Below, piece after piece: positions 42,242 to 50,969 of a DNA stretch of 64,000 nucleotides. The position numbers were made by a program, and so were the translations under genes. Where the stretch lies: contig NZ_LMNI01000012.1 in NCBI RefSeq assembly GCF_001422925.1, forward strand, positions 610,194 to 674,193. The letters run 5' to 3'. The notes beneath the pieces were generated by a model. That model was not told the DNA's origin. It was given only the letters and a program-made list of their open reading frames with translations, and made no database searches. The DNA is from Microbacterium sp. Leaf288 (GTDB taxonomy: Bacteria; Actinomycetota; Actinomycetes; Actinomycetales; Microbacteriaceae). Positions within the stretch are counted from its first letter, which is position 1, and every line of letters begins with the position of its first letter.

Positions 42242-43509
42242 CTGCTCATCCTCCCCGATCGGGTCAGGGCAGAGTCTGTGGCACGAGGCTCGACGAGGCA
42301 CCCCGACGACGGAAACGTCGCGTCGAGGGCCGCCTCGAGATCTGCGAGCAGGTCGGAGGTCTCCTCGATGCCGACCGAGAGACGCAGATGACCGAACGTG
42401 CGGAAGGGCAGCGGGTAGGCGGCAACGCGACCGCCCTCGGTTCCGGTGTGCACGATCAGTGAGTCGTCGTGCCCGAGAGAGAAGCCCGACGTGATGAGCC
42501 GGAGGTTGGCGACGAACCGATTCTGCGTGTCGGGATCGCCGGCCACGGCGAAGGCGATCATCCCGCCGTACCCGCGACCGCCGAATTGCCGCGTCGCCAG
42601 GTCGTGTTCGGGGTGCGACGGCAGGCCGGGGTAGTAGACGTACTCCACTCGCGGATCGCACTCCAGGAACTCCGCGACGGCGAGCGCGGATGCCAGGTGC
42701 TGCCGGAGGCGCAACGGGAGGGTCACCGAACCGCGGTGAATCTGCCAGGCGTTGAAAGGCGAGATCACTCCCCCGACATCGACCATGGCGTCGGCCTTGA
42801 TCGGCTCGATGAGTTCGCGCGAGCCGATGACGGCGCCGCCCATGGCGTCGCCGTGACCGTTGATGTACTTCGTCAGGGAATGGACGACGAGATCGGCGCC
42901 GTCGGCGAGCGGGCGGTAGAAGGGCGGTGGAGTGAACGTGGAGTCCACCATGAGGATCGCGCCGGCGGCATGCGTGATCTCTGCGATCGCACCGACGTCC
43001 GCCACCTTGGTGGTGGGGTTCGCGATCGCCTCGATGCAGACGAGCCGGGTGTGGGGGCGGAAGGCGGCGCGCAGTGCGTCCAGGTCGCCGACGTCGACGA
43101 ACGTCGCCTCGATGCCGTATCGCTGCGGCAGGAGTTCGGTCCACAGTCTCCAGGTCGCCTCGTACGTGACGTCGCTGACGATGACGTGATCGCCGACGCG
43201 GACGTGCGTGAAGAAGACGGCGTGCAGGGCGGCGACGCCGGAGGCGAGCGCCACGGCGTCTTCGCCGCCGTCGAGGGCGGCCAGCTTGTCTTGGAGGCCG
43301 GCCTGGTTGACGCCGGTGTTCCGGGTGTACAGCCCTGGCGCGGAGGCGGACCAGCTGATGTCGCTCGGATCGTCGGGAAGCTCGTAGGAGTTCGCCATCA
43401 CCAACGGCGTCCGCAGCGCCTTCGTGGAGTCGAGGCGATTGCCGCCGTGCACGGCGAGGGTGAGGTCTGACAGGGTCTCAGCCCGTCGGCGGTCCGGCCG
43501 TTGCGACAT
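42238..43509 (-). CDS. Trans-sulfuration PLP enzyme (methionine gamma-lyase / cystathionine synthase-lyase type)
   Basis: A 423-residue Cys/Met-metabolism PLP enzyme. The PLP-binding Lys is in VVHSLTKYINGHGD near residue 215; LYTRNTGVNQAGLQ, LASGVAALHAVF and CIEAIANPTTKVADV are characteristic, as is GFSLGHDDSLIVHTG. The family includes cystathionine gamma-synthase, beta- and gamma-lyases and methionine gamma-lyase; I cannot decide among them. Next to homocysteine methyltransferase and opposite an Lrp-type regulator, a catabolic gamma-lyase is plausible. ATG 43509 follows AAGGAACGAA. Confidence 0.85.
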   Translation of the reverse strand: MSQRPDRRRAETLSDLTLAVHGGNRLDSTKALRTPLVMANSYELPDDPSDISWSASAPGLYTRNTGVNQAGLQDKLAALDGGEDAVALASGVAALHAVFFTHVRVGDHVIVSDVTYEATWRLWTELLPQRYGIEATFVDVGDLDALRAAFRPHTRLVCIEAIANPTTKVADVGAIAEITHAAGAILMVDSTFTPPPFYRPLADGADLVVHSLTKYINGHGDAMGGAVIGSRELIEPIKADAMVDVGGVISPFNAWQIHRGSVTLPLRLRQHLASALAVAEFLECDPRVEYVYYPGLPSHPEHDLATRQFGGRGYGGMIAFAVAGDPDTQNRFVANLRLITSGFSLGHDDSLIVHTGTEGGRVAAYPLPFRTFGHLRLSVGIEETSDLLADLEAALDATFPSSGCLVEPRATDSALTRSGRMSR

Positions 43510-43601
43510 TTCGTTCCTTACTCTCCCGCGAAGAGACGTGCCATCAGGGGAGCCATCTGTGACAGCATCCCGATCTACGGTACTGTGTGATATTGACACT
43601 T

Positions 43602-43609
43602 GCAATTGC
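43602..43609. promoter_or_regulatory. Candidate Lrp-type site in a divergent promoter
   Basis: The palindrome GCAATTGC lies in an AT-richer stretch (GTGATATTGACACTTGCAAT) between the PLP enzyme and the Lrp gene. A short site, but placed where an Lrp regulator of both genes would bind. Confidence 0.35.
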
Positions 43610-43629
43610 CAATCACGCACGGAGGCATG

Positions 43630-44073
43630 ATGGCCGCATCGCATCTGGACGACATCGACCAACAGCTGCTCGCAGCCTTGACTGCGGACGCGAGGATGCC
43701 GATGGTCGCTCTGGCCGGCAAGGTGCATCTGTCGCGCAATGCGGTGCGGCAGCGCATCGAGCGCATGGAGCGCGACGGCGTCATCGCCGGCTACAGCGTC
43801 ATCAGGGGAACCGCGTCGCGGCCACGCGTGACAGCGATGGTCATGGTCTATCGCGTCGACAGGATGCGGGACGATCGGGTGATCGCCGCATTGCGGGGCA
43901 TCCCGGAGGTCACTCGCTGCGACGTGCTGTCGGGAGCGTACGACCTGTTCGTGACGCTGGAAGCCGACTCGATGGATCGCGTGGGTCACATCTGGGAGCA
44001 GATCGCGGCCCTGCCCGGCGTGGCCGACACCGTGACCGCGGTGTCGCTGTCGCGCGCGATCGATCGCCGGTGA
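43630..44073 (+). CDS. Lrp/AsnC-family regulator
   Basis: A 147-residue feast/famine regulator. N-terminal helix-turn-helix (MVALAGKVHLSRNAVRQRIE near residues 20-40) and C-terminal RAM domain (RVTAMVMVYRVDRM, GIPEVTRCDVLSGAYDLFVTL near 95). It is divergent from the PLP enzyme and likely responds to an amino acid such as methionine. Two tandem ATGs exist; 43630 gives better spacing from GGAGG than 43627. Its 3' end overlaps the convergent aspartase gene by 88 bases. Confidence 0.9.
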   Translation: MAASHLDDIDQQLLAALTADARMPMVALAGKVHLSRNAVRQRIERMERDGVIAGYSVIRGTASRPRVTAMVMVYRVDRMRDDRVIAALRGIPEVTRCDVLSGAYDLFVTLEADSMDRVGHIWEQIAALPGVADTVTAVSLSRAIDRR

Positions 44074-45485
44074 CGCTGCCGCCCGGGCAACCGGGCGGCA
44101 GCGCCTGAGTGCGCGAGGAGCGCTGCCGCCTCTTCTCGAGAGAGCTCTGAGTGCTGCGCCACCGCGTCGGCGATCGGGATGCCGGTGCGAAGCGCGTACT
44201 GAGCCGCGTGGGCGGCCGCCTCGTAGCCGATGGACGGCACCAGGACCGTCACCGTGCCGATGGACGATGCGACGTAGCGCTCGAGCACGGTGTCGTTGGC
44301 TTCGATGCCCTCCACGCAGAATCGGCGCAGCGCCGAGACGCCGTTGGTCACCCAGCTCAGCGACTGCAGGAGCGAGTGCGCCATGATCGGCTCGAAGGCG
44401 TTCAGCTGCAGCTGGCCGCTTTCGGCGGCGACGCCGATCGTCACGTCGGCGCCCATGACCGCGAACGCGATCTGGTTCATGACCTCGGGGATCACCGGGT
44501 TCACCTTGCCCGGCATGATCGACGACCCGGCTTGCCGCGCCGGCAGGTGGATCTCACCCAGCCCCGCCTGCGGACCGCTCGCGAGCAGCCGTAGGTCGTT
44601 GCTGATCTTCGACAGCTTGATCGCGCTGCGGCGGAGCACCGCGGACGACTGCAGGAAGGCACTGGCGTCCCAGCTCGCCTCGAACAGGTGCGCCGCCGGG
44701 GTCATCGGGAGTCCGGAACGCTCACGGAGCCGTTCCAGAGCGATCTCGCGATAGCCGGCCGGAGCGGTCACTCCGGTTCCCACGGCGGTCCCGCCCAGGC
44801 TGCACTCCAGCAGCAGCGGCACCGTGTCGCCGATGCGCACCACGTCTTCGCGGATGGCGACGGCGAACGCGGCGAACTCGTCGCCGAGCGTCATCGGCAC
44901 GGCATCCTGCAGCTGGGTACGGCCGATCTTGACCATCGAGCCGAACGCGACGCTTCGCTCCTCGAACGCCGCAGCGAGCTCCTCCAGCGCCGGCATGAGC
45001 CGCAGCAGGCCTTTCGCCACGGCGATCTTGACCGCAGTCGGGTAGACGTCGTTGGTCGATTGGCTCCGGTTCACGTCGTCGATGGGGTGAACCAGGTCGT
45101 AGCGGCCGCGCGGCAGCCCCAGGTGCTCCAGGGCGGCGTTGGCGATCACCTCGTTGGCGTTCATGTTCGTGCTGGTGCCCGCGCCGCCTTGCAGCACGTC
45201 GACACAGAACTGGTCGTGCAGCTCGCCGTCGCGCACCCTCCGGCAGGCGACGGCGATGGCGTCCGCCACGCCTGCCGGCAGCAGCCCGAGCTCGTGGTTG
45301 GCGGCGGCAGCAGCATCCTTCACCGTGACGAGCGCGTCGATGAGATCGGGATGCTGTGAGATCGGCGTGCTGCTGATCGTGAAGTTCTCGAGGGCCCGGG
45401 CCGTGTGGATGCCCCAGTACGCGTCGGCAGGCACCGCCAGCTCGCCGAGCGAATCGCGCTCGAGTCGGGTCTCGGGGCGGTTCAT
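43986..45485 (-). CDS. aspA: Aspartate ammonia-lyase
   Basis: A 499-residue lyase converting L-aspartate to fumarate and ammonium. SQSTNDVYPTAVKIA near residue 140, GRTQLQDAVPMTLG near 190 and the signature GSSIMPGKVNPVIPEVMNQ near 325 identify the fumarase/aspartase family; the lack of adenylosuccinate or argininosuccinate features and the sequence TQLQDAVP favour aspartase. The last 30 or so residues (LPGRQRHRRSIARDSDTAVT and on) are read through the antisense of the lrp terminator and coding end, so the C-terminus is abnormal. Coupled to the aldehyde dehydrogenase by ATGA. Confidence 0.88.
   Translation of the reverse strand: MNRPETRLERDSLGELAVPADAYWGIHTARALENFTISSTPISQHPDLIDALVTVKDAAAAANHELGLLPAGVADAIAVACRRVRDGELHDQFCVDVLQGGAGTSTNMNANEVIANAALEHLGLPRGRYDLVHPIDDVNRSQSTNDVYPTAVKIAVAKGLLRLMPALEELAAAFEERSVAFGSMVKIGRTQLQDAVPMTLGDEFAAFAVAIREDVVRIGDTVPLLLECSLGGTAVGTGVTAPAGYREIALERLRERSGLPMTPAAHLFEASWDASAFLQSSAVLRRSAIKLSKISNDLRLLASGPQAGLGEIHLPARQAGSSIMPGKVNPVIPEVMNQIAFAVMGADVTIGVAAESGQLQLNAFEPIMAHSLLQSLSWVTNGVSALRRFCVEGIEANDTVLERYVASSIGTVTVLVPSIGYEAAAHAAQYALRTGIPIADAVAQHSELSREEAAALLAHSGAAARLPGRQRHRRSIARDSDTAVTVSATPGRAAICSQM
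44075..44102 (+). terminator. Strong hairpin after lrp, inside the aspA frame
   Basis: GCTGCCGCCCGG (44075-44086), loop GCAA, CCGGGCGGCAGC (44091-44102): a perfect 12-bp stem with a GNRA-like loop, starting 2 bases after the lrp stop. It is in the coding region of aspA on the opposite strand. Confidence 0.8.
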
Positions 45486-46894
45486 GTGTTGATGCAGACG
45501 ACCTTGGGCTGGGTCATCTCCTCGTACGCGAATCGCACGCCTTCGCGGCCCATGCTGCCGTACTTCGAGCCCCCGAACGGCATGCTGTCCACGCGGTAGT
45601 CGGAGGAGTCGTTGATCATCACGCCGCCGGCGTCGAGCTGCTCCGACACGCGAAGCGCACGTGCGATGTCGCGGGTGAAGGTGGCAGCGTGCAGCGCGTA
45701 GTCGACATCGTTCGCCTGCGCGATCGCCTGCTCCTCGGTCTCGAACGGCGACAGCACGACCACCGGCGCGAACGCCTCGTCGGCCCACAGCTCGCACGAG
45801 AACGGTACTCCCTCGACGACGGTGGGCCAGTACACGCCCCCCTCCCGGCGGTGGCCCGCGAGCACGCGCGCGCCCGCCGTGACGGCATCCTCCACGATCC
45901 GCTCAGCGGCCTCGGCGGACGCGGTGGAGATCATCGGGCCGACATCGGTGGTTTCGTCTCGCGGGTCGCCGGCCTTCAGAGCGATGGTCTGCGCCGCGAA
46001 GCGGTCGCGGAACTCCTCATACACCTCGGTCTGCACCAGGATGCGCTGCGCGCCCACGCAGTTCTGCCCGGCAGCCCAGAACGCTCCCGACACACATGCC
46101 TCGACCGCGGCGGGAATATCGGCGTCCGAGAACACGATGACCGGAGCGTTGCCGCCCAGTTCCATCGCGAGCTTCTTCAGACCGGCGTTGCGGGCGATCG
46201 CCTCCCCTGTCGCGAACCCTCCGGTGAAGGAGACCATGCGCACCTCGCGGGCCGAGGTGAGCGCCTGCGCCAATTCACGGTCGCCGTGCACCACGGTGAT
46301 GATCTCATCGGGCAGGCCCGCGTCGATGAGCAGGTCGACGAGGAACCGCGCGGTCAGCGGGGTCAGCTGCGACGGCTTGAGCACGACGGCGTTGCCGCCG
46401 GCGATCGCCGGCCCCAGCTTGTGCGCGACGAGGTTCAACGCGTCGTTGTAGGGGGTGATGGCGACGATGATGCCGAGCGGCTCGCGGGTGAACCACCCGC
46501 GGCGGTTCTCGGACCCCTGGAACGCATCGAAAGGGACGACCTCTCCGGCATCGGAGCGGGCCGCGTCGGCCGACAGGGAGAGCGTCATGACCGCACGAGA
46601 CACCTCCTTCCGCGCCTGCCGGACGGTCTTTCCCGCCTCACGCACGATCAGGTCGGCGGCGGTCTCGGCTCGCTCGCACAGCAGCGCAGACGCTCGCTGG
46701 AGAATCTCGTGCCGCGAGAACCGCGACAACGACCGCGACAGCTGGAATCCGGTACGAGCACGCTGCAGAATCTGCTCGAGCTGGGCCGGCCCGTTCTGCG
46801 GGACGGCACCGATCACCTCTCCGTCGAAAGGGCTCGTGACGATCAAGTCGGGGCACCCGGAGGTGATGGCCTGCGTGCCCTCCACAATGCTCAC
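45482..46894 (-). CDS. Aldehyde dehydrogenase, possibly aspartate-semialdehyde oxidising
   Basis: A 470-residue NAD(P)-dependent aldehyde dehydrogenase oxidising an aldehyde to a carboxylic acid. Catalytic Glu in MELGGNAPVI near residue 250, catalytic Cys in AAGQNCVGAQR near 283, cofactor motif SFTGGFATGE near 225 and the C-terminal PFGGSKYGSMGREG near 445. The family branch resembles lactaldehyde/succinate-semialdehyde dehydrogenases. Its position between homoserine dehydrogenase and aspartase, with overlaps at both ends, suggests that it oxidises L-aspartate 4-semialdehyde to aspartate. GTG 46894 is defined by the GTGA overlap. Confidence 0.9.
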   Translation of the reverse strand: MSIVEGTQAITSGCPDLIVTSPFDGEVIGAVPQNGPAQLEQILQRARTGFQLSRSLSRFSRHEILQRASALLCERAETAADLIVREAGKTVRQARKEVSRAVMTLSLSADAARSDAGEVVPFDAFQGSENRRGWFTREPLGIIVAITPYNDALNLVAHKLGPAIAGGNAVVLKPSQLTPLTARFLVDLLIDAGLPDEIITVVHGDRELAQALTSAREVRMVSFTGGFATGEAIARNAGLKKLAMELGGNAPVIVFSDADIPAAVEACVSGAFWAAGQNCVGAQRILVQTEVYEEFRDRFAAQTIALKAGDPRDETTDVGPMISTASAEAAERIVEDAVTAGARVLAGHRREGGVYWPTVVEGVPFSCELWADEAFAPVVVLSPFETEEQAIAQANDVDYALHAATFTRDIARALRVSEQLDAGGVMINDSSDYRVDSMPFGGSKYGSMGREGVRFAYEEMTQPKVVCINT

Positions 46895-47946
46895 CGGCCG
46901 GCCTCGACGCGAGCCCGCTGGTGCGCGTCGATCGCGATGATGTCCGACAGCAGGGCGTAGGCGGTCTCGATGCGCCCCGCACCGGGGCCGGAGACGGTCA
47001 CGGTGCCGAGCAGATCGGTGTCGAACGACACCGCGTTCGTGGGTCCGGTGACGCTGGCGAGCGGGTGCGTCAGCGGCAGCGCCACCGGCTCGACCTTGGC
47101 GGTGACCGTTCCGGCGGCGCTGCGGAACGCCGAGCCGATCAGCTTGTAACGCTTGCCCTGCGCAGCCGCGTCGATGATGTCGGCGGCCGAGACCTCGGAG
47201 ATCCCCCGCCGGGTCACATCGGCCGTGGTGATGTCGGCACCGAGGAGCTCGTTGGCGAGGATCACGACCTTCAGCTGCACGTCGGAGCCTTCGATATCGG
47301 CCGTCGGATCAGCTTCCGCGTAACCGAGCGACTGAGCCTCCGCCACCGCGCCGTCCAGCGTCATGCCCGACTCCATCTGACCGAGCACGTAGTTGCTGGT
47401 GCCGTTGAGGATGCCCTCGACCGCGTTGATGCGCAGCCCCTGAAGCGTCTCGGACGCGAACCGCAGGATCGGCGTGCCGCTGACCACCGAGCCCTCGTAC
47501 TGGAACGTGACGCCGTTCGCAGCCGCGAGGCGGTTCAGCTCGCGCCCGGCCAGCGCGACCGGGCCCTTGTTCGTCGTGGTGACGCTCTTCCCGCTCTCCA
47601 GCGCAGCACGCACGTGCGAGATCCCCGGCTCCCCGTCGATGGGGTTGGTGAAGGTGGCTTCGACCACGATGTCGGCCGTGCTGTTGCGGATCACGTAATC
47701 GTTCTGCGGCGCCGCCGTTCCCCCCGGCCGGCCGGCGAAGGTCTCACCGTCGCGCATGGCGAACACGTCGGCCAGGTCGATGCCCTCGGCCTGCATGAGC
47801 GATCCCAGACGGAGGTCTGTGATCGCCACGACACGCAGGGCGAAGCCGAGGTCAGCGGCGAGTTCGTCGCCACGGTCGAGGATGATCTGCGCCAGCGCAC
47901 GGTTGACGCCGCCGAAGCCGATCAGCGCAATGTCATGACGGTCCAC
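46891..47946 (-). CDS. Homoserine dehydrogenase without ACT domain
   Basis: A 351-residue homoserine dehydrogenase interconverting homoserine and aspartate 4-semialdehyde. GFGGVNRALAQII (residues 10-22) is the cofactor loop, TTTNKGPVA near residue 125 holds the catalytic Lys, and EGILNGTSNYVLG with EAQSLGYAEADPTADIEG near 185-220 are family signatures. Actinobacterial biosynthetic enzymes carry a C-terminal ACT domain (about 430 residues); here it is absent, removing threonine feedback. Together with the downstream aldehyde dehydrogenase and aspartase this favours a degradative role. It is the first gene of its operon, divergent from an amino-acid permease. Confidence 0.9.
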   Translation of the reverse strand: MDRHDIALIGFGGVNRALAQIILDRGDELAADLGFALRVVAITDLRLGSLMQAEGIDLADVFAMRDGETFAGRPGGTAAPQNDYVIRNSTADIVVEATFTNPIDGEPGISHVRAALESGKSVTTTNKGPVALAGRELNRLAAANGVTFQYEGSVVSGTPILRFASETLQGLRINAVEGILNGTSNYVLGQMESGMTLDGAVAEAQSLGYAEADPTADIEGSDVQLKVVILANELLGADITTADVTRRGISEVSAADIIDAAAQGKRYKLIGSAFRSAAGTVTAKVEPVALPLTHPLASVTGPTNAVSFDTDLLGTVTVSGPGAGRIETAYALLSDIIAIDAHQRARVEAGR

Positions 47947-48151
47947 GTCGAGCTCCTTGAAAGAATCGGGAAGAGGTTCGACTCAGCATCCCCAGCGGTC
48001 GCGTCAGTCCGCGCCTGACGGATCGCTCGCACAGGATGCCGAACTGACCACCGCGGAGAAGGTCTGCCCGAATCGCCCTTGCACGCCGCTAATTCCCGCT
48101 GATGCCTTGTGCACCGACCCCCGCGCCCCGTAATCTGCCCGACACGCGCGT

Positions 48152-48189
48152 CGTGCATCATAGACACATGGTTGTGATGATGTAGCACG
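48152..48189. promoter_or_regulatory. Imperfect dyad in the hom/permease divergent promoter region
   Basis: CGTGCATCAT (48152-48161) opposes ATGATG-TA-GCACG (48177-48189), with a nested CACA-TGGT-TGTG at 48165-48176. It lies 43 bases before the permease start and about 205 bases before the hom start. A likely operator for one of the two nearby IclR proteins. Confidence 0.4.
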
Positions 48190-48231
48190 GCGACATTCCA
48201 ACACCGACTCCCGACTCGAATGCGAGAAGTC

Positions 48232-49755
48232 ATGAGCCCGCTGCCCGACCAGAGTGCGCTTCCGAACGCCCTCCCCCACACCACCGCGACCCAAGTGCCA
48301 CTGCGACGACTGCAGCGCTCCATGGACGCGCGACACCTGATCATGATCGCCCTCGGCGGTGTGATCGGCTCCGGACTCTTCTTGAGTTCGGGCTACACCA
48401 TCAGCCAGGCCGGCCCGCTGGGTGCGATCATCGCCTACCTGATCGGTGCGTTCGTGGTCTGGCTGGTGATGGCCTGCCTCGGCGAACTGGCGCTGGCCTA
48501 TCCCGTCTCAGGCGCCTTCCACATCTACGCGGCACGGTCCATCGGCCCCGCCACCGGCTTCACCACCGCGTGGCTGTACTGGCTGTGCTGGGTCGTCGCC
48601 CTGGGCTCGGAGTTCACGGCATCCGGCATCCTGATGCAGCGCTGGTTCCCCGGCGTGGACGTATGGGTCTGGTGCCTGATCTTCGCGTTGGCGCTGTTCA
48701 CCATCAACGCGATCTCGGCGAGGGTCTTCGGTGAGACCGAGTTCTGGTTCTCGCTGATCAAGGTGGTCGCCATCGTCGCGCTCATCGTGCTCGGCGGCAT
48801 GGCGATCTTCGGCTTCACGCCCTTGTCGACCGAACACCCCGCTGCCCCGCTGTTCAGCAACTTCGTCACGCCGGAGGGTTTGTTCCCGGGCGGCGTCGCC
48901 GGCGTCGTCGTCACCGCCCTCGCCGTCTTCTACGCGTTCAGCGGTTCGGAGCTGATCGGCGTCGCCGCGGGTGAGACCAAGGACCCGGGCAAGAACATCC
49001 CCAAGGCGATCCGCTCGACGGTCTTGCGCCTGCTGATCCTGTTCGTGGGGTCGATCACCGTCATCGCCGCGCTTCTCCCCTATGAGGATGCCGGGCTGAC
49101 CAGCAGCCCGTTCGTGGACGTGTTCGAGTACGTCGGCATCCCCTACGCCGCCGACATCATGAACTTCGTCATCATCACCGCGTTGCTCTCCGCCGGCAAC
49201 AGCGGCCTGTTCTCGTGCGCGCGGATGCTGTTCTCCCTCGCGGAGGAAGGGCACGCGCCGCGGGTGCTGCAGCGCCTCACCCGCCGAGGAATCCCGCTCG
49301 TCGCACTCACTGTCAGTCTGGCGCTCGGCCTTGTCTCGCTGATCTCCAGCGTGATCGCGCCGCAGACGGTGTACCTGGTGCTGGTGTCGATCGCGGGTTT
49401 CGCCGTGGTCGCCGTGTGGATGTCGATCGTGGCGTCGCAGTTCTTCCACCGCCGCCGGTTCGTGCGCGAAGGCGGCGACATCACGACGCTGCCGTACCGC
49501 ACCCCGCTGTACCCGGTGCTGCCCATCCTGGCGTTCGTGCTGCTGTCGATCTCGCTGGTGGCCATCGCGTTCGACCCGAACCAGGTCGCCGCCCTGTACT
49601 TCGGGGTTCCGTTCGTGGGGCTGTGCTACCTGTACTTCTGGTGGCGCTACGGACGCCGTGGCGCGCGCCCGGTCGTCGCCGTGTCGGAGGAGGCCCCCGT
49701 CGACGAGGCGGACGACCCCGTCGCAGAAGAGCCCGTGCGGCAGTCCCGCGGGTAA
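48232..49755 (+). CDS. Amino-acid permease, AAT family (APC superfamily)
   Basis: A 507-residue permease with 12 predicted helices. RHLIMIALGGVIGSGLFLSS near residue 35 is the classic first helix with the G-x-G-x-G substrate-binding loop; YLIGAFVVWLVMACLGELA, YPVSGAFHIYA and AVFYAFSGSELIGVAAGET are also typical of AAT transporters such as GabP, ProY and CycA. The C-terminus is acidic. ATG 48232 (after GAGAAG) is preferred to 48220. Divergent from the hom operon and followed by a racemase, so a D- or L-hydroxy-amino acid such as homoserine is a reasonable cargo. Confidence 0.9.
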   Translation: MSPLPDQSALPNALPHTTATQVPLRRLQRSMDARHLIMIALGGVIGSGLFLSSGYTISQAGPLGAIIAYLIGAFVVWLVMACLGELALAYPVSGAFHIYAARSIGPATGFTTAWLYWLCWVVALGSEFTASGILMQRWFPGVDVWVWCLIFALALFTINAISARVFGETEFWFSLIKVVAIVALIVLGGMAIFGFTPLSTEHPAAPLFSNFVTPEGLFPGGVAGVVVTALAVFYAFSGSELIGVAAGETKDPGKNIPKAIRSTVLRLLILFVGSITVIAALLPYEDAGLTSSPFVDVFEYVGIPYAADIMNFVIITALLSAGNSGLFSCARMLFSLAEEGHAPRVLQRLTRRGIPLVALTVSLALGLVSLISSVIAPQTVYLVLVSIAGFAVVAVWMSIVASQFFHRRRFVREGGDITTLPYRTPLYPVLPILAFVLLSISLVAIAFDPNQVAALYFGVPFVGLCYLYFWWRYGRRGARPVVAVSEEAPVDEADDPVAEEPVRQSRG

Positions 49756-49781
49756 ACCGCGCCGACCAACCACCTTTACGC

Positions 49782-50930
49782 ATGCGCACCACGAGTCCTG
49801 TCTGGGTCGAGATCGACGCGGGCGCCATCGCCCACAACCTCGACGTCGTACGAGGCGAGGTCGGCATCACGACGCGGCTCTGCGGGGTGGTGAAAGCGGA
49901 TGCCTATGGACACGGCATCCCCGTCGTCCTGCCGATCCTGATGACGGCTGGTGTCGACACCATCGGGATCACCTCGAACCAGGAAGCCGAGGAGGTACGC
50001 CGGCTGGGATTTCCGGGACGCATCATCCGCCTCCGGGCGGCACTGCGCGACGAGATCCAGGAGGGTGCCCGGCTCGATATCGAAGAGTGGGTGGGCGGCG
50101 GCGATCACGCGCGTGTCGTGGTCGCCGCCGCCCGCGCGCTCGGGCGTCCTCTCCGCGTCCATCTCTCCCTCAACTCCACCGGGCTCAGTCGAGACGGAAT
50201 GGACTGGGACGACCCTCAGGCGCAGCCTCACCTGCGACGCATCGCCGCGAGCCCTGAGCTCGCGATCGTCGGAGTCTGCTCGCACTTCCCCTGCGAAGAC
50301 GCCGACGATGTGCGCGCCGGCGCCCTTGCCTTCCGGAACCAGGCCGGCGCGGCCGAGCGGGTGCTGGGCGCTCCGCGCGGCCGATTCGAGAAGCACTGCG
50401 CCACCTCGTACGCGGCGCTGACCGTCCCCGACTCGCGCATGGACATGGTCCGGATCGGTGCGGCACTGTACGGCGACACCTCGGCCGCGATTCCTGACCT
50501 GCTCCCCGCCATGCGGCTGGTGTCGCGCATCGCGGCGATCAACCCTTACCCGGCGGGCAGCACGGTCGGATACGACAGGGCCGCACGCATCGATCGCTCC
50601 AGCCGGCTGGCCGTCATACCCGTCGGCTACGCCGACGGGTACCCGCGCACGCTCGGCGGCCGGGCGCACGTTCTCGTCCACGGCACCTTCGCGCCGGTCA
50701 TCGATCGGCTGGCCATGAACAGTCTGGTGATCGACGTGACCCAGGTGCCGTCGGCTCAGGTCGGCGACGAAGTGGTACTTTACGGGCGGCAGGGATCCGC
50801 ACAGATCCGTTCCGCCGACATCGAACGGGCAAGCGGAACCATCGCCGCCGGCTCGTACACCGCGTGGGCTCGGCTGAACCCGCGCGTCGTCGTCGACGTG
50901 CCGGCCTCCGAATCGGTCCCCACCGGGTGA
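49782..50930 (+). CDS. Alanine racemase-family enzyme
   Basis: A 382-residue PLP enzyme. The PLP Lys is in LCGVVKADAYGHGIP near residue 37, and the second catalytic Tyr in STVGYDRAARI near 262; VPVGYADGYPR here reads VIPVGYADGYPRTLGG. The family racemises alanine or, in broad-specificity members, several amino acids. Located 26 bases behind a permease gene and beside the homoserine dehydrogenase operon, it may convert an imported D-amino acid to the L-form rather than supply D-Ala for the wall. Confidence 0.88.
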   Translation: MRTTSPVWVEIDAGAIAHNLDVVRGEVGITTRLCGVVKADAYGHGIPVVLPILMTAGVDTIGITSNQEAEEVRRLGFPGRIIRLRAALRDEIQEGARLDIEEWVGGGDHARVVVAAARALGRPLRVHLSLNSTGLSRDGMDWDDPQAQPHLRRIAASPELAIVGVCSHFPCEDADDVRAGALAFRNQAGAAERVLGAPRGRFEKHCATSYAALTVPDSRMDMVRIGAALYGDTSAAIPDLLPAMRLVSRIAAINPYPAGSTVGYDRAARIDRSSRLAVIPVGYADGYPRTLGGRAHVLVHGTFAPVIDRLAMNSLVIDVTQVPSAQVGDEVVLYGRQGSAQIRSADIERASGTIAAGSYTAWARLNPRVVVDVPASESVPTG

Positions 50931-50969
50931 CCGGCCCCTCGTCCATCGGCCCAGAAAGCACCCCAGATC

